Shown one piece after another: positions 40,860-49,241 of a stretch of DNA of 64,000 nucleotides. The position numbers were made by a program, and so were the translations under genes. Where the stretch lies: assembly GCF_000312385.1 (NCBI RefSeq), contig NZ_HE997626.1, forward strand, positions 1,456,572-1,520,571, given 5' to 3'. Position 1 is the first letter of the stretch, and each line of letters opens with the position of its first letter. The notes below the pieces were generated by a model. The model made no database searches, had not been told where the DNA came from, and was given only the letters and a program-made list of their open reading frames with translations. The DNA is from Tsukamurella sp. 1534. Lineage in GTDB: Bacteria > Actinomycetota > Actinomycetes > Mycobacteriales > Mycobacteriaceae.

Positions 40860-41542
40860 GGAAGAGGCTTCGCAAGCGCAGGTCGGGTACGGACACGCTG
40901 TATGCGGACGTCTCCGAGTGGCAGCCGGCGTTACCGGACAAGTACCCGTATCGCTGGGTGGCGATCCGCTCCAACGACGGCACCTACCGGGACCGGCGGT
41001 TCGCCGAGAACTGGGACACGGTGCGCCGCATGCTCGACGACGGGCGCCTGGTGGGCGCCATCGTGTACGCCGTCGTCCGCCCCAACTGGCAGGACAGCCT
41101 GGACGTGCACATCGAGATGCAGGGCGAGGACAGGCCCGACGTGGTCACCATGGCCGACGCGGAATCGTGGGGCGGGCAGATCGTGGGCGACCACTCCGAC
41201 GCCTTCAACGGCTTCGTCCGCGGCGCCTCGGAATGGCGCGGCGGCACCGGAACCCGGATCACCCGCTGCCTCGGCTACCTCAACCCGAACGACGCCGGCA
41301 TCTGGCAGAAGCTGCCCGACATCCCGTTCGTGGTGCCCTCCTACGGCGCACCGCCGGACTTCGCGAACGCCCCGGAACTGGGGCGGCGCTACGTGATCCA
41401 CCAATACACCGACGGCAGCGGCTACGGTGACGGACTGCCCGAGGGCTACGGACGGGTGCGCTGCGACATGAACGCCGCGAACGGTCGCGACCCGTGGCAG
41501 CTCGGGGACGTCCTGGGCACCACCACGATCCCGGTGGATTGA
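40856..41542 (+). CDS. GH25-like muramidase (endolysin-type) protein
   Basis: A 228-residue protein with a basic N-terminal tail (MRKRLRKRRSG) and a GH25-type TIM-barrel. YADVSEWQP has the Asp of the first strand (about residue 18), FAENWDTVRRM the first helix, VTMADAESWGG the D-x-E catalytic pair, and RRYVIHQYTDGSGYG the closing strand. Similar domains occur in actinophage endolysins. No signal peptide, so export would need a holin or another route; the N-terminal charge is unlike a Sec signal. Start GTG 40856 has GGAGG eight bases upstream and overlaps the mini-ORF stop. Confidence 0.75.
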   Translation: MRKRLRKRRSGTDTLYADVSEWQPALPDKYPYRWVAIRSNDGTYRDRRFAENWDTVRRMLDDGRLVGAIVYAVVRPNWQDSLDVHIEMQGEDRPDVVTMADAESWGGQIVGDHSDAFNGFVRGASEWRGGTGTRITRCLGYLNPNDAGIWQKLPDIPFVVPSYGAPPDFANAPELGRRYVIHQYTDGSGYGDGLPEGYGRVRCDMNAANGRDPWQLGDVLGTTTIPVD

Positions 41543-41706
41543 CCCGATCCGCATGGACGCCGTATCGGCGCTGCGGAGGTGCGCCGGTGCGCGGCCACCT
41601 GCGGGAGCAGGCGGCGGTCCTCCGCGGCGTACCGGGCGCGGGCGTCGGACGCGGTGAGGTGTGCGAATGCATAGACGAATGGCAGGAACGGTGGTAGAAA
41701 AATGGC

Positions 41707-41952
41707 ATGAGAACTACCATCGATGGGGCGGGGCGGATCGTGGTGCCGAAGGCCATCCGGGACGCGATGGGGCTGGATGCCGGGAGGGCGGTGGACGTGA
41801 CATTGGCAGACGGACGCATCGAGATCGAGATCGCACCGGCCAAGGTGCACATCGATAAGGGAGGGATTCTGCCGGTCATTCGGGCGGCGGAAGACCTGCC
41901 ACCACTGACTGACGACATCATCCGCGAGACGCTCGAGGCCACGCGACGATGA
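41707..41952 (+). CDS. vapB: VapB-type antitoxin, AbrB/MazE fold
   Basis: An 81-residue antitoxin. TTIDGAGRIVVPKAIRDAMG is the SpoVT/AbrB swapped-hairpin DNA-binding domain; the tail PPLTDDIIRETLEATRR is the segment that would wrap the toxin. Its stop overlaps the vapC ATG by four bases. The 164 bases before it hold the probable promoter and operator, AT-rich near GGTAGAAAAATGG. It should repress the operon alone and together with VapC. Confidence 0.9.
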   Translation: MRTTIDGAGRIVVPKAIRDAMGLDAGRAVDVTLADGRIEIEIAPAKVHIDKGGILPVIRAAEDLPPLTDDIIRETLEATRR

Positions 41953-42356
41953 CCTTCTACGCCCTCGACTCGAGTGTGCTGCTTCCGATGCTGATGAAAT
42001 GGCACCCGGCGCACGACGAGCTGCGGGGTTCGGTGCGTCTGTCGGAGAGCGTTCTGCCGACCCACGTTCTCCTTGAGACCTTCTCCGTGCTCACGCGACT
42101 ACCTTCGCCCCACCGGATATCCCCGGCGGAGGCCTCGGAGACGATCGAGGATTTCGGGTTGCAGGTGATTGGATTTCCGACCAACGACATGCGCTCATTC
42201 GTCGCGGGGCTGGGTGCCAAAGGTGTTCGCGGCGGAGCGATCTACGACGCGTTCGTCGGAGCCACTGCTGCCCACGCCGAGGTTCCGCTGCTGACCCGTG
42301 ACCGTCGGGCGATTCCCACCTACGAGGCCGTCGGGGCGAAGTACCAGACGGTGTGA
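41949..42356 (+). CDS. vapC: VapC-type PIN-domain toxin
   Basis: A 135-residue PIN-domain ribonuclease. The acidic metal-binding residues are Asp7 (ALDSSVLL), Glu43 (LLETFSV), Asp100 (IYDAFVG) and Asp118 (LTRDRRA), all conserved, so the toxin looks active. VapC toxins cut tRNA or rRNA; the target cannot be read here. Coupled to vapB through ATGA. It lies between a phage-like muramidase and the aldehyde dehydrogenase, in what may be an acquired stretch. Confidence 0.92.
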   Translation: MTFYALDSSVLLPMLMKWHPAHDELRGSVRLSESVLPTHVLLETFSVLTRLPSPHRISPAEASETIEDFGLQVIGFPTNDMRSFVAGLGAKGVRGGAIYDAFVGATAAHAEVPLLTRDRRAIPTYEAVGAKYQTV

Positions 42357-42457
42357 GGCGGACCGTCGGGCGGCGGGGCCGGAGACGGCGGCGGCGCCGC
42401 CCCGACGGATCGGGGCGGCGCCGTGACACCCTCACATGGTGCCGGTCACGCCGGGGC

Positions 42458-43981
42458 TCAGAAGAAGCCCTGCGCGGTCGGCGCGTAGGAGACCAGCAGG
42501 TTCTTGGTCTGCTGGTAGTGATCGAGCATCATCTTGTGGTTCTCACGCCCGATGCCCGAATCCTTGTAGCCGCCGAACGCCGCGTGCGCGGGGTACTGGT
42601 GGTACGTGTTGGTCCACACGCGGCCCGCCTGGATGTCCCGGCCGGCGCGGTAGGCGACGTCGCCGCTGCGCGACCACACGCCGGCGCCCAGGCCGTAGCG
42701 GGTGTCGTTGGCGATCTCGATGGCGTTGTCGTAGCCGTCGAACGAGGTGACCGCCAGCACGGGGCCGAAGATCTCCTCCTGGAAGATCCGCATGTCGTTG
42801 GTGCCGCTGAAGATCGTCGGCTGCATGTAGTAGCCGCCGGACAGGTCGCCGCCCAGATCGGCCGCTTCGCCGCCGGTCACCAGCGTGGCGCCCTCCTCCT
42901 TGCCGATATCGATGTAGGAGAGGATCTTGTCGAGCTGCTCCTTCGACGCCTGGGCGCCGATCATCGTGTCGGTGTCGAGCGGATCGCCCTGGCGGATCGA
43001 CTTGGTGCGGATCGAGCCGAGCTCCAGGAACTCGTCGAAGATCGGCCGCTCCAGCAGCGCGCGCGACGGGCACGTGCATACTTCGCCCTGGTTCAGCGCG
43101 AACATCGTGAAGCCCTCGAGGGCCTTGTCCTGGTAGTCGTCGTTGTCGGCCATCACGTCCTTGAAGAAGACGTTCGGGCTCTTGCCGCCCAGCTCCAGCG
43201 TGACCGGAATCAGGTTGTCGGCCGCGTAACCGGCGATCAGCTTGCCCGTGGTGGTCTCGCCGGTGAACGCGATCTTCCGGATGCGCTTCGACGACGCCAG
43301 CGGCTTACCGGCCTCCAGGCCGAAACCGTTGACGATGTTCACCACGCCGTCGGGCAGCAGGTCGCCGATGAGCGAGAACAGGTACAGCACCGAGACCGGC
43401 GTCTGTTCGGCCGGCTTGAGCACGATCGCGTTACCCGCGGCCAGCGCCGGCGCCAGCTTCCACACCGCCATGAGGATGGGGAAGTTCCACGGAATGATCT
43501 GTCCCACAACGCCGAGCGGCTCGTGGTAGTGGTACGCGACGGTGTTCTCGTCGATCTCGGAGAGGCTGCCCTCCTGCGCGCGCAGGCAGGCCGCGAAGTA
43601 GCGGAAGTGGTCGATCGCGAGCGGGATGTCGGCGTTGAGCGTCTCGCGGACGGGCTTGCCGTTCTCCCACGACTCGGCGACGGCGATGGCCTCCAGGTTC
43701 TCCTCCATCCGGTCGGCCATCTTGTTGAGGATGTTCGCGCGGACCGTCGAGGAGGTCTTGCCCCACGCCGGGGCGGCCGCGTGCGCGGCGTCCAGCGCCA
43801 GCTCGATGTCCTCGGCGGTCGACCGCGCGACCTCGCAGAAGGGCTGCCCCGTGACCGGCGACGGGTTCTCGAAGTACTGGCCCTTCACCGGCGGCGTCCA
43901 CTGCCCGCCGATCAGGTTGTCGTACCGCGACTGGTAGCTCATGAGGGAGCCTGCGGCCCCGGGACGTGCGTAAACGGTCAT
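42458..43981 (-). CDS. NAD-dependent aldehyde dehydrogenase (Rv0458/ExaC/AldB-like)
   Basis: A 507-residue aldehyde dehydrogenase. [20 protein letters not shown] binds the cofactor, [12 protein letters not shown] holds the general-base Glu, [14 protein letters not shown] holds the catalytic Cys and [10 protein letters not shown] is the C-terminal motif. It matches the acetaldehyde or chloroacetaldehyde dehydrogenase group in length and start (MTVYARPG). GGAGG lies six bases before ATG 43981. A TGCAAC-ACC-GTTGCA palindrome is 59 bases upstream, and a GAF-domain regulator is encoded immediately upstream on the same strand. Confidence 0.95.
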   Translation of the reverse strand: MTVYARPGAAGSLMSYQSRYDNLIGGQWTPPVKGQYFENPSPVTGQPFCEVARSTAEDIELALDAAHAAAPAWGKTSSTVRANILNKMADRMEENLEAIAVAESWENGKPVRETLNADIPLAIDHFRYFAACLRAQEGSLSEIDENTVAYHYHEPLGVVGQIIPWNFPILMAVWKLAPALAAGNAIVLKPAEQTPVSVLYLFSLIGDLLPDGVVNIVNGFGLEAGKPLASSKRIRKIAFTGETTTGKLIAGYAADNLIPVTLELGGKSPNVFFKDVMADNDDYQDKALEGFTMFALNQGEVCTCPSRALLERPIFDEFLELGSIRTKSIRQGDPLDTDTMIGAQASKEQLDKILSYIDIGKEEGATLVTGGEAADLGGDLSGGYYMQPTIFSGTNDMRIFQEEIFGPVLAVTSFDGYDNAIEIANDTRYGLGAGVWSRSGDVAYRAGRDIQAGRVWTNTYHQYPAHAAFGGYKDSGIGRENHKMMLDHYQQTKNLLVSYAPTAQGFF

Positions 43982-44040
43982 GTCGTGCCTCCGAAAGAAA
44001 GGGGTGACGGGCGTCACAGTCCACGGTACGCGCGGACCGT

Positions 44041-44055
44041 TGCAACACCGTTGCA
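44041..44055. promoter_or_regulatory. Operator TGCAAC-ACC-GTTGCA upstream of the aldehyde dehydrogenase
   Basis: A perfect 6-3-6 palindrome lies 60-74 bases before the ATG, a typical activator position. The nearby GAF regulator is the likely binder. Two imperfect 12-base repeats, ACTGTTCGGGGC and ATTGTTCGGGGC (44069-44092), stand just upstream. Confidence 0.75.
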
Positions 44056-44128
44056 CGTGCCTCGGGGCACTGTTCGGGGCATTGTTCGGGGCGCCGCGGG
44101 GGCGGGGCGGTCGTGGCCGGGAGGCTCC

Positions 44129-45361
44129 TCAGCCCAGGTCGACGGCGATCGCGGCGAGCCTGCCGTCCGCCTCCGCGCGGGCCTGCGCGTCCCCGTGCGT
44201 GCGCAGCACGCGCCAGCCCTGCTCGTCGTCCCGGGCGTCCGGGAGGTCCAGCCACCGCCGCAGCAACCCCAGATCGCGGCTCGCCAGCACCGCCGACCGC
44301 ACGCTCCCGGCCAACTCCGCACGCAACCGCGCGACCCCCGGCGCCGACGAATTCGGCAACAGCGGACCGCGATACACGCTCAGCGCGTCCCCGACCCGGC
44401 CGGCACGGATCGCCGCGACCACCTCCTCCGCATCGGAGGCCAGCGGCCGCAGCAGCCGGTACGGGCGCGAGCCCAGGAACTCGGCGCCGATCGTCTTGCG
44501 CAGCCGGGACACCTCCGCGCGCACGGTGACCACGTCGAGGTCCCGCTCGTCGAGCAGGAGCGCCAGGTGGTCCGCGGTCAGGCCCTCGGGATGCCGCGAC
44601 AGCAGCGCTAGGATGTCGGCGTGCCGCCCCGTGAGCCGCACCTCCCCGCCGTCGCGCTCCAGCACCGGAGGCCCGGCCAGGAGGCGCAGGCGGTCCGACG
44701 GTGCCGGATCCCGCGGGGCCAGCCGCAGCACCGCGAGCTGCCCTTCGACCGCGAGCGCCGCGGCGCGGACCAGCGCCATCGCCTGCGGAGTGGTCACCTC
44801 GGGACCCCCGGTCACGTCCAGCACGCCGATCGGGGTGCGGGTCACCGGATCGTGGATCGGGACCGCGGTGCAGTTCCAGGTGTGGGCGAGGCGGGCGAAG
44901 TGCTCCGACCCCGCGATCTGCACTTCGGTGTCCAGGGCCAGCGCCGTGCCCGGCGCGTTCGTGCCCGCCGCCGTCTCGCTCCAGTCCGCGCCCGGGGCGA
45001 AGTTCATCGCCTCCGCGCGGCGCACCGTCGAACCGTCGCCCTCGACCCACAGCAGCGTGCCGTCGCGGTCGCCGACAGCGACCATCGCGCCGGCGGAATC
45101 GTCCACCAGCAGGCGGCGCACCACCGGCATGACGGAACTCAGGGGGTTGCGGGCGCGCAGCCGATCCAGCGCCGCGGCGCCCGACGGTGCCTCTCCGTCC
45201 GGGTTCACGCCCAGGGCGCGGCTGCGCTGCCAACTGTCCGCGATCAGTCCGCGCAGCTGGGAGCGGCGCAGGGCGGAGTCGTCGACAGCACCGTCGACGA
45301 ACTTGCTGTGCAGCCGCGCGGCGGCCGAGGCCGACGTGGCGGCGAGGGACCCTGCAACCAT
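44129..45361 (-). CDS. GAF-domain transcriptional regulator (AcoR-like, no AAA+ domain)
   Basis: A 410-residue regulator. Residues about 25-60 (LRRSQLRGLIADSWQRSRAL GVN, split here by helices) match the AcoR N terminus; a GAF domain (MNFAPGADWSETAAGTNA, then HTWNCTAVPIHDPVTRTPI) occupies about 70-215. Unlike sigma-54 AcoR activators there is no AAA+ domain; the C-terminal half (RLTGRHADILALLSRHPEGL, then RAEVSRLRKTIG) is a winged-helix DNA-binding region. Such proteins are the standard control gene of acetaldehyde dehydrogenases in actinobacteria. ATG 45361 is chosen from TATCTT ten bases upstream. Confidence 0.82.
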   Translation of the reverse strand: MVAGSLAATSASAAARLHSKFVDGAVDDSALRRSQLRGLIADSWQRSRALGVNPDGEAPSGAAALDRLRARNPLSSVMPVVRRLLVDDSAGAMVAVGDRDGTLLWVEGDGSTVRRAEAMNFAPGADWSETAAGTNAPGTALALDTEVQIAGSEHFARLAHTWNCTAVPIHDPVTRTPIGVLDVTGGPEVTTPQAMALVRAAALAVEGQLAVLRLAPRDPAPSDRLRLLAGPPVLERDGGEVRLTGRHADILALLSRHPEGLTADHLALLLDERDLDVVTVRAEVSRLRKTIGAEFLGSRPYRLLRPLASDAEEVVAAIRAGRVGDALSVYRGPLLPNSSAPGVARLRAELAGSVRSAVLASRDLGLLRRWLDLPDARDDEQGWRVLRTHGDAQARAEADGRLAAIAVDLG

Positions 45362-45452
45362 CGTGCTACCGAAGATAGCGCCGAACCCGCCGCCGGGAGG
45401 CCGCTTCGCCGTCACCGTTCGCCGTCGCAGCGGCGCCCGGGCCGACCGGGGC

Positions 45453-47474
45453 TCACCAGCCCGGGTCGCCGACGAACTGCAAGCTCACGTACGACGGCTG
45501 ATCCGGGCTGAGCAGCACCGTCTGCTTGCCGAGCCTGGTGCGCGCCAGGTCCGGCAGCGTGGCCAGGTACCGCGGCACGCTGCCCGCGTACACGTCGATC
45601 CGCAGGCGGTGCCCCTCGTCGAGGAGCGCGTCGGTGGGGACCACGTCGACGTCCAGCTCGATGGTCTCGCCGGGCGGCACCTTCTGCTTCGCCGACCAGG
45701 TGAGCGGGTGGAACGCCGACAGCAGCTCGCCGTCCACGTCGTACTCGCTGCGCGCCGGGTCTACCGCGCGGTTCGACGCCAGGAGGGCGCCGCCGGAGAG
45801 CACCCTCGACGTGCCGTCGGGCGCCACGTCGTTCACGGTCACCGTCCAGATCGCCTCGTCGCCCTCGCACTGCGTCACCAGGTGCACGTTGATCGCGCCG
45901 CTCAGTTGCACCGGCACGGCCGCCGGCGGCGAGGTGAAGGAGATCGCGCCCCGTTCCTGCGCCCCGGCGTCGTCGAGGAAGGGCAGTGTCTTGGTCAGGC
46001 CGGCCAGCACCTGCGTGAGGTCCGGCGAGACCATTCCCCGCAGGTCCAGCCGTGTGGACGCGGACGCCCGCTGCCGGGCGGGGAAGGGCGCGAGGCCCCC
46101 GTCGTACTTGGCGTGCGCCGCGGTCCCGGACGCCACCGGTGTGGCGTAGAGCCGTGCGGTGCGCGCGCCCTGGCGGGGGAAGGACTCTCCCGCGGACCAT
46201 CCGCCGCCCTGCTGCTTGAGCGTGACGGGGCCGTAGCCGTCCACGCCGTTGTCGATGCCCTTGAGCCACTTGTCGTACCAGGCCCGCTGCAGGACGTCGA
46301 TCCGCGGCGGCGACTGGCTGCCGCCGAACCCGGCGCCCATGTCGAAGTGGTACCCGTCGGTGATCACCATCTGCTTCTGTCCCGCAGGAAGATTCAGCCG
46401 CGAGAAGGTGCGTGGCGTGCTGCGGCCGAACAGGTCGTGCCAGCCGCCGAACAGGAAGGTGGGTGCCGCGATCGATTCGATCCTCGCGTGCCGCTCCGTG
46501 AAGTACGGGTTGTCGTTGACCCGCGGATCCCGCCCCGTCACGACGCCGGACGCCACTGAGCCCAGCTCCGTGGCCGGGGACCCGAGACGGCTGAGCAGCC
46601 ACCGAAACGTGTTGCCGTTCACGGTGTCGCGCAACAGCGTGCGCGGGTTGTAGAGCCACTTCAGCGCGTTCACCGCGCCCAGCCAGATCGGGATGAACAC
46701 GGAGGGAAGGCCGCCCGTGATGTAGATGTCGCGAACGATGTCCTCGCTGCCCTCGATCGCGAACACCGCGCCGAGCCCCGGCGGATTGTGGCCCGCAGCC
46801 TGCAGGGAGTTGATCGCCGAGTACGACCAGCCGCCCATGCCCAGTTCGCCGTCGCACCAGTCCTGTTCGCGCGCCCAGGCGAGTACCTCGACCGAATCCT
46901 GCTGCTCGCGTGCGCCCATGATCTGCCACACCCCGTGCGAGGTACCCGTACCGCGCACGTCGACGATCACCTGCACGTAGCCGCTGCGCACCAGGCGCCG
47001 GTTGATGCCGAAGCCCTCCAGGATCCCGCCCGTGGGGTCGATGGTGCTGCCGGTCAACGTCTTCGTCGCGGTGTTCACCACGGGGCCCAGGAACGGCGCG
47101 TGGGTCGCCTCGTCGATCGCGTCGACCACCGCCCGGTTGTACGGGTTGATGTTGAGGATCGCGGGGTACGGCGTGGTCACCGGCTCGCCGTCGCGCTCCG
47201 CCGGTCGCACGACGGTGGCGCGCAGCCGCACACCGTCGGACATCCGGATGTCCACGTTCCGGTCGATGTGCACCCGGGGGTACGTGAGCCGGCCGTCCAC
47301 GGCCTCCCGCCAGGCGCGGGCGTCCGCACCGCCGGTGGGATCGCCGAGCGGCAGAGCGTGGTCCACCCGCGGGTGGTGCTCCCCGCGGACGGGCGTGGGC
47401 AGCGACCGGTGCCGGTCCCACAGCGGGAACCGACCCAGGCGCGCATTCGCTCTACCGGATTGGCTGCTCGTCAT
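45453..47474 (-). CDS. CocE/NonD-family hydrolase (X-Pro dipeptidyl-peptidase S15 type)
   Basis: A 673-residue alpha/beta-hydrolase. DVDIR-like opening, then YPAILNINPYNRA and VDVRGTGTSHG lead to the nucleophile elbow GGWSYSAINS; GGWHDLFGRS carries the later acid, and YHFDMGAG the His region. The C-terminal third is the jelly-roll (VQLSGAINVHLVTQCEGD and HRLRIDVYAGSVPRYL). Members cleave esters or acyl-peptides. No signal peptide is obvious. It begins at ATG 47474 with a direct repeat GTTCAAG-GTTCAAC in the promoter (minus strand sense reversed). The substrate is unknown. Confidence 0.88.
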   Translation of the reverse strand: MTSSQSGRANARLGRFPLWDRHRSLPTPVRGEHHPRVDHALPLGDPTGGADARAWREAVDGRLTYPRVHIDRNVDIRMSDGVRLRATVVRPAERDGEPVTTPYPAILNINPYNRAVVDAIDEATHAPFLGPVVNTATKTLTGSTIDPTGGILEGFGINRRLVRSGYVQVIVDVRGTGTSHGVWQIMGAREQQDSVEVLAWAREQDWCDGELGMGGWSYSAINSLQAAGHNPPGLGAVFAIEGSEDIVRDIYITGGLPSVFIPIWLGAVNALKWLYNPRTLLRDTVNGNTFRWLLSRLGSPATELGSVASGVVTGRDPRVNDNPYFTERHARIESIAAPTFLFGGWHDLFGRSTPRTFSRLNLPAGQKQMVITDGYHFDMGAGFGGSQSPPRIDVLQRAWYDKWLKGIDNGVDGYGPVTLKQQGGGWSAGESFPRQGARTARLYATPVASGTAAHAKYDGGLAPFPARQRASASTRLDLRGMVSPDLTQVLAGLTKTLPFLDDAGAQERGAISFTSPPAAVPVQLSGAINVHLVTQCEGDEAIWTVTVNDVAPDGTSRVLSGGALLASNRAVDPARSEYDVDGELLSAFHPLTWSAKQKVPPGETIELDVDVVPTDALLDEGHRLRIDVYAGSVPRYLATLPDLARTRLGKQTVLLSPDQPSYVSLQFVGDPGW

Positions 47475-47692
47475 CGAGTACCCCTTCGTTCAAGGTTCAA
47501 CCTAGAGCACAGGTGACGCACCTCACAAAACCGGATCCCGCATCGTTGCCGTTTCGTGGCCGAACGATGTCCTCCCCGTGCACCGCGGAGCGCCGTCCTC
47601 CCGCACCCCTGCGGCCGCCCCCGCGCGGCCTATAAGCTGCCTGGTAGGCGCTGACAGCGCCCGAATCGCACCCGAATCACGGAGGATCCATC

Positions 47693-48139
47693 GTGCCCAC
47701 GTCGCTGACCACCTCGCTGCTCGATCCCGCGCGCCAGCCCGCGGTGGTGGCCGATTTCGCGTCCGTGGTGGACGCCGAGGTCAAGGAGAAGAGCGGCCTC
47801 TCGGGCACCGCGATCAAGGCGGCGTACTCCGCGGTCAAGAAGGTCTCGCCGTCGGTCATCGAATCGGCCCTGACCAAGCTGCTTCCGGAGTTCGCGTCCG
47901 CCCTCGACCCGTTCTGGGCCGACTTCCAGGCGCAGGGCCCCGGCGACTTCGGCCAGTACCTCGCCTCGCGCGGCGACGAGGCGGGCGACGCGCTGCTCGC
48001 CGTCACCGACCGCAAGGCCGAGTCCACCACCCAGCCCGCCCTGCGCAAGGCGTACCAGAGCCTGCGCGGCAAGGCGAAGGAGAACGTCGTGGCGGCCCTC
48101 CCGCGGGTCGGCGCCGCGATCCAGAAGAACGCGGCCTGA
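47693..48139 (+). CDS. Small helical protein of unknown function, operon with RidA
   Basis: A 148-residue helical protein I do not assign. LTTSLLDPARQPAVVADFAS, then VKKVSPSVIESALTKLLPEF and QPALRKAYQSLRGKAKENV are characteristic; repetitive amphipathic helices suggest a scaffold or lipid-binding bundle. It resembles proteins annotated DUF6918 in Mycobacteriales, from memory. The start is GTG 47693. TATAAG at 47631-47636 is a likely -10 box and GGCGCTGACAGCGCC near 47648 a small hairpin in the leader. RidA follows three bases downstream. Confidence 0.72.
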   Translation: MPTSLTTSLLDPARQPAVVADFASVVDAEVKEKSGLSGTAIKAAYSAVKKVSPSVIESALTKLLPEFASALDPFWADFQAQGPGDFGQYLASRGDEAGDALLAVTDRKAESTTQPALRKAYQSLRGKAKENVVAALPRVGAAIQKNAA

Positions 48140-48141
48140 TC

Positions 48142-48534
48142 ATGGCGAACGTCCAGCTCAACGGGTCGGAGAAGCTGACGACCGCGGTGCCGCACGCCTA
48201 CAGCGCGACGGTTCCCGGCGGTGCCACCCTGCACATCGCGGGCGTCGCCCCGCTCGACGAGGGCGGCACCACGATCGCCCCCGGCGACGTGCAGGGGCAG
48301 GTCCGCGCGGCCGTCGCGAACCTCGACGTGATCCTGGCGGAGCGGGGCGCCGGCCTGGCCGACGTCGCCCGCCTGACCGTGTACGTGGCCGAGCGGCTGC
48401 AGATCGACCTGCAGGTCGCGGTGGACACCCTGGCGGAGGAGTTGGACGCGCTGCCGCCGCTCTCGGTGGTCGGCGTCACCCGGCTGCGCTACGACGATCA
48501 GGTGGTCGAGCTCGAGGCCGTCGCCGCGCTGTAA
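48142..48534 (+). CDS. RidA/YjgF-family protein
   Basis: A 130-residue RidA-like protein. ATLHIAGVAPLDEGGTTIAP and VRAAVANLDVILAERGAGLA are family landmarks; LTVYVAERL precedes the final strand VVGVTRLRYDDQVVELEAVA. RidA deaminates reactive 2-aminoacrylate and similar imines. The catalytic Arg of canonical members (RxxV near the end) is not placed clearly, though an Arg lies in TRLRYDD, so activity is uncertain. It starts two bases after the upstream stop, so the genes form an operon. Confidence 0.85.
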   Translation: MANVQLNGSEKLTTAVPHAYSATVPGGATLHIAGVAPLDEGGTTIAPGDVQGQVRAAVANLDVILAERGAGLADVARLTVYVAERLQIDLQVAVDTLAEELDALPPLSVVGVTRLRYDDQVVELEAVAAL

Positions 48535-48613
48535 CCGCGGCCATATGTCCGGTGTCGACCGCCGGTACGTCACTGCTCGCGCGGTGAGTCGTCGGCGGCG
48601 GAAGCCGAGGGTT

Positions 48614-48619
48614 TACGGT
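48614..48619 (+). promoter_or_regulatory. -10 hexamer for the glycolipid-binding protein gene
   Basis: TACGGT ends seven bases before GTG 48627; leaderless layout. Confidence 0.6.
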
Positions 48620-48626
48620 AGAGGGC

Positions 48627-49241
48627 GTGAGTACCCCTTCCTCCGCAGACGCGCCCGCGACCGTGATCACCGGGGGCAGCTGGCCCCGCATCCTCACGTG
48701 GCGGTCCGACGACGGGAACCTGCTCGAATCTGTTCGCGTGCAGGTCACCGGTGATCGGATCCGTGCCTACGGGCGGATCATCGGCGCCCCGGCCGGCGAC
48801 ACCCCCGCGTTCAACGCGTCGTACGACCTGGTGACCGACGACGAGGGCGTCACCAAGCGCCTCTCGGTGCACGCCCTCACCGCGGCCGGCGAGTCGCAGG
48901 TGACGATCGCGCGCGACGGCGAGAGCCACTGGCTCGTGCAGGGCGCGCAGGGCGCCGAGCGGGGCTTCTTCTCGGGCGCCCTGAGCGTGGACGTGCTCAA
49001 GTCGGCGTTCTTCAACGCCCTCACCATCCGCCGGTACGACCTGCAGACGCACACCGAGGAGGTCGACGTGCCGGTCGTGTACGTCGAGTTGCCCAGCCTG
49101 CAGGTGAAGGAGACCGTGATCAACTACGCGGCCGCGGCCGACGGCATCACGGTGATCTCGCCCGTCTCCAGCTCGAAGGTCTCGGTCGACGAGGACGGTT
49201 TCATCCTCGACTACCCGGGCCTGTCGAGCCGCGTCGACTGA
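48627..49241 (+). CDS. Putative glycolipid-binding protein (PF06475-type)
   Basis: A 204-residue cytoplasmic protein that matches the putative glycolipid-binding family. ILTWRSDDGNLLESVRVQV near the start, SVDVLKSAFFNALTIRRYDL in the middle and VDEDGFILDYPGLSSRV at the end are its conserved blocks. No signal peptide is seen. The start GTG 48627 follows TACGGT by seven bases. It overlaps the convergent tyrA by 31 bases. In a mycolate-bearing organism a glycolipid ligand is plausible but unproven. Confidence 0.83.
   Translation: MSTPSSADAPATVITGGSWPRILTWRSDDGNLLESVRVQVTGDRIRAYGRIIGAPAGDTPAFNASYDLVTDDEGVTKRLSVHALTAAGESQVTIARDGESHWLVQGAQGAERGFFSGALSVDVLKSAFFNALTIRRYDLQTHTEEVDVPVVYVELPSLQVKETVINYAAAADGITVISPVSSSKVSVDEDGFILDYPGLSSRVD

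Noticed and set aside
44061-44092. GGGGC-containing direct repeats as a CRISPR-like or satellite array
   Set aside because: Only two and a half imperfect units of 12 bases without spacers; listed as possible regulator half-sites only.
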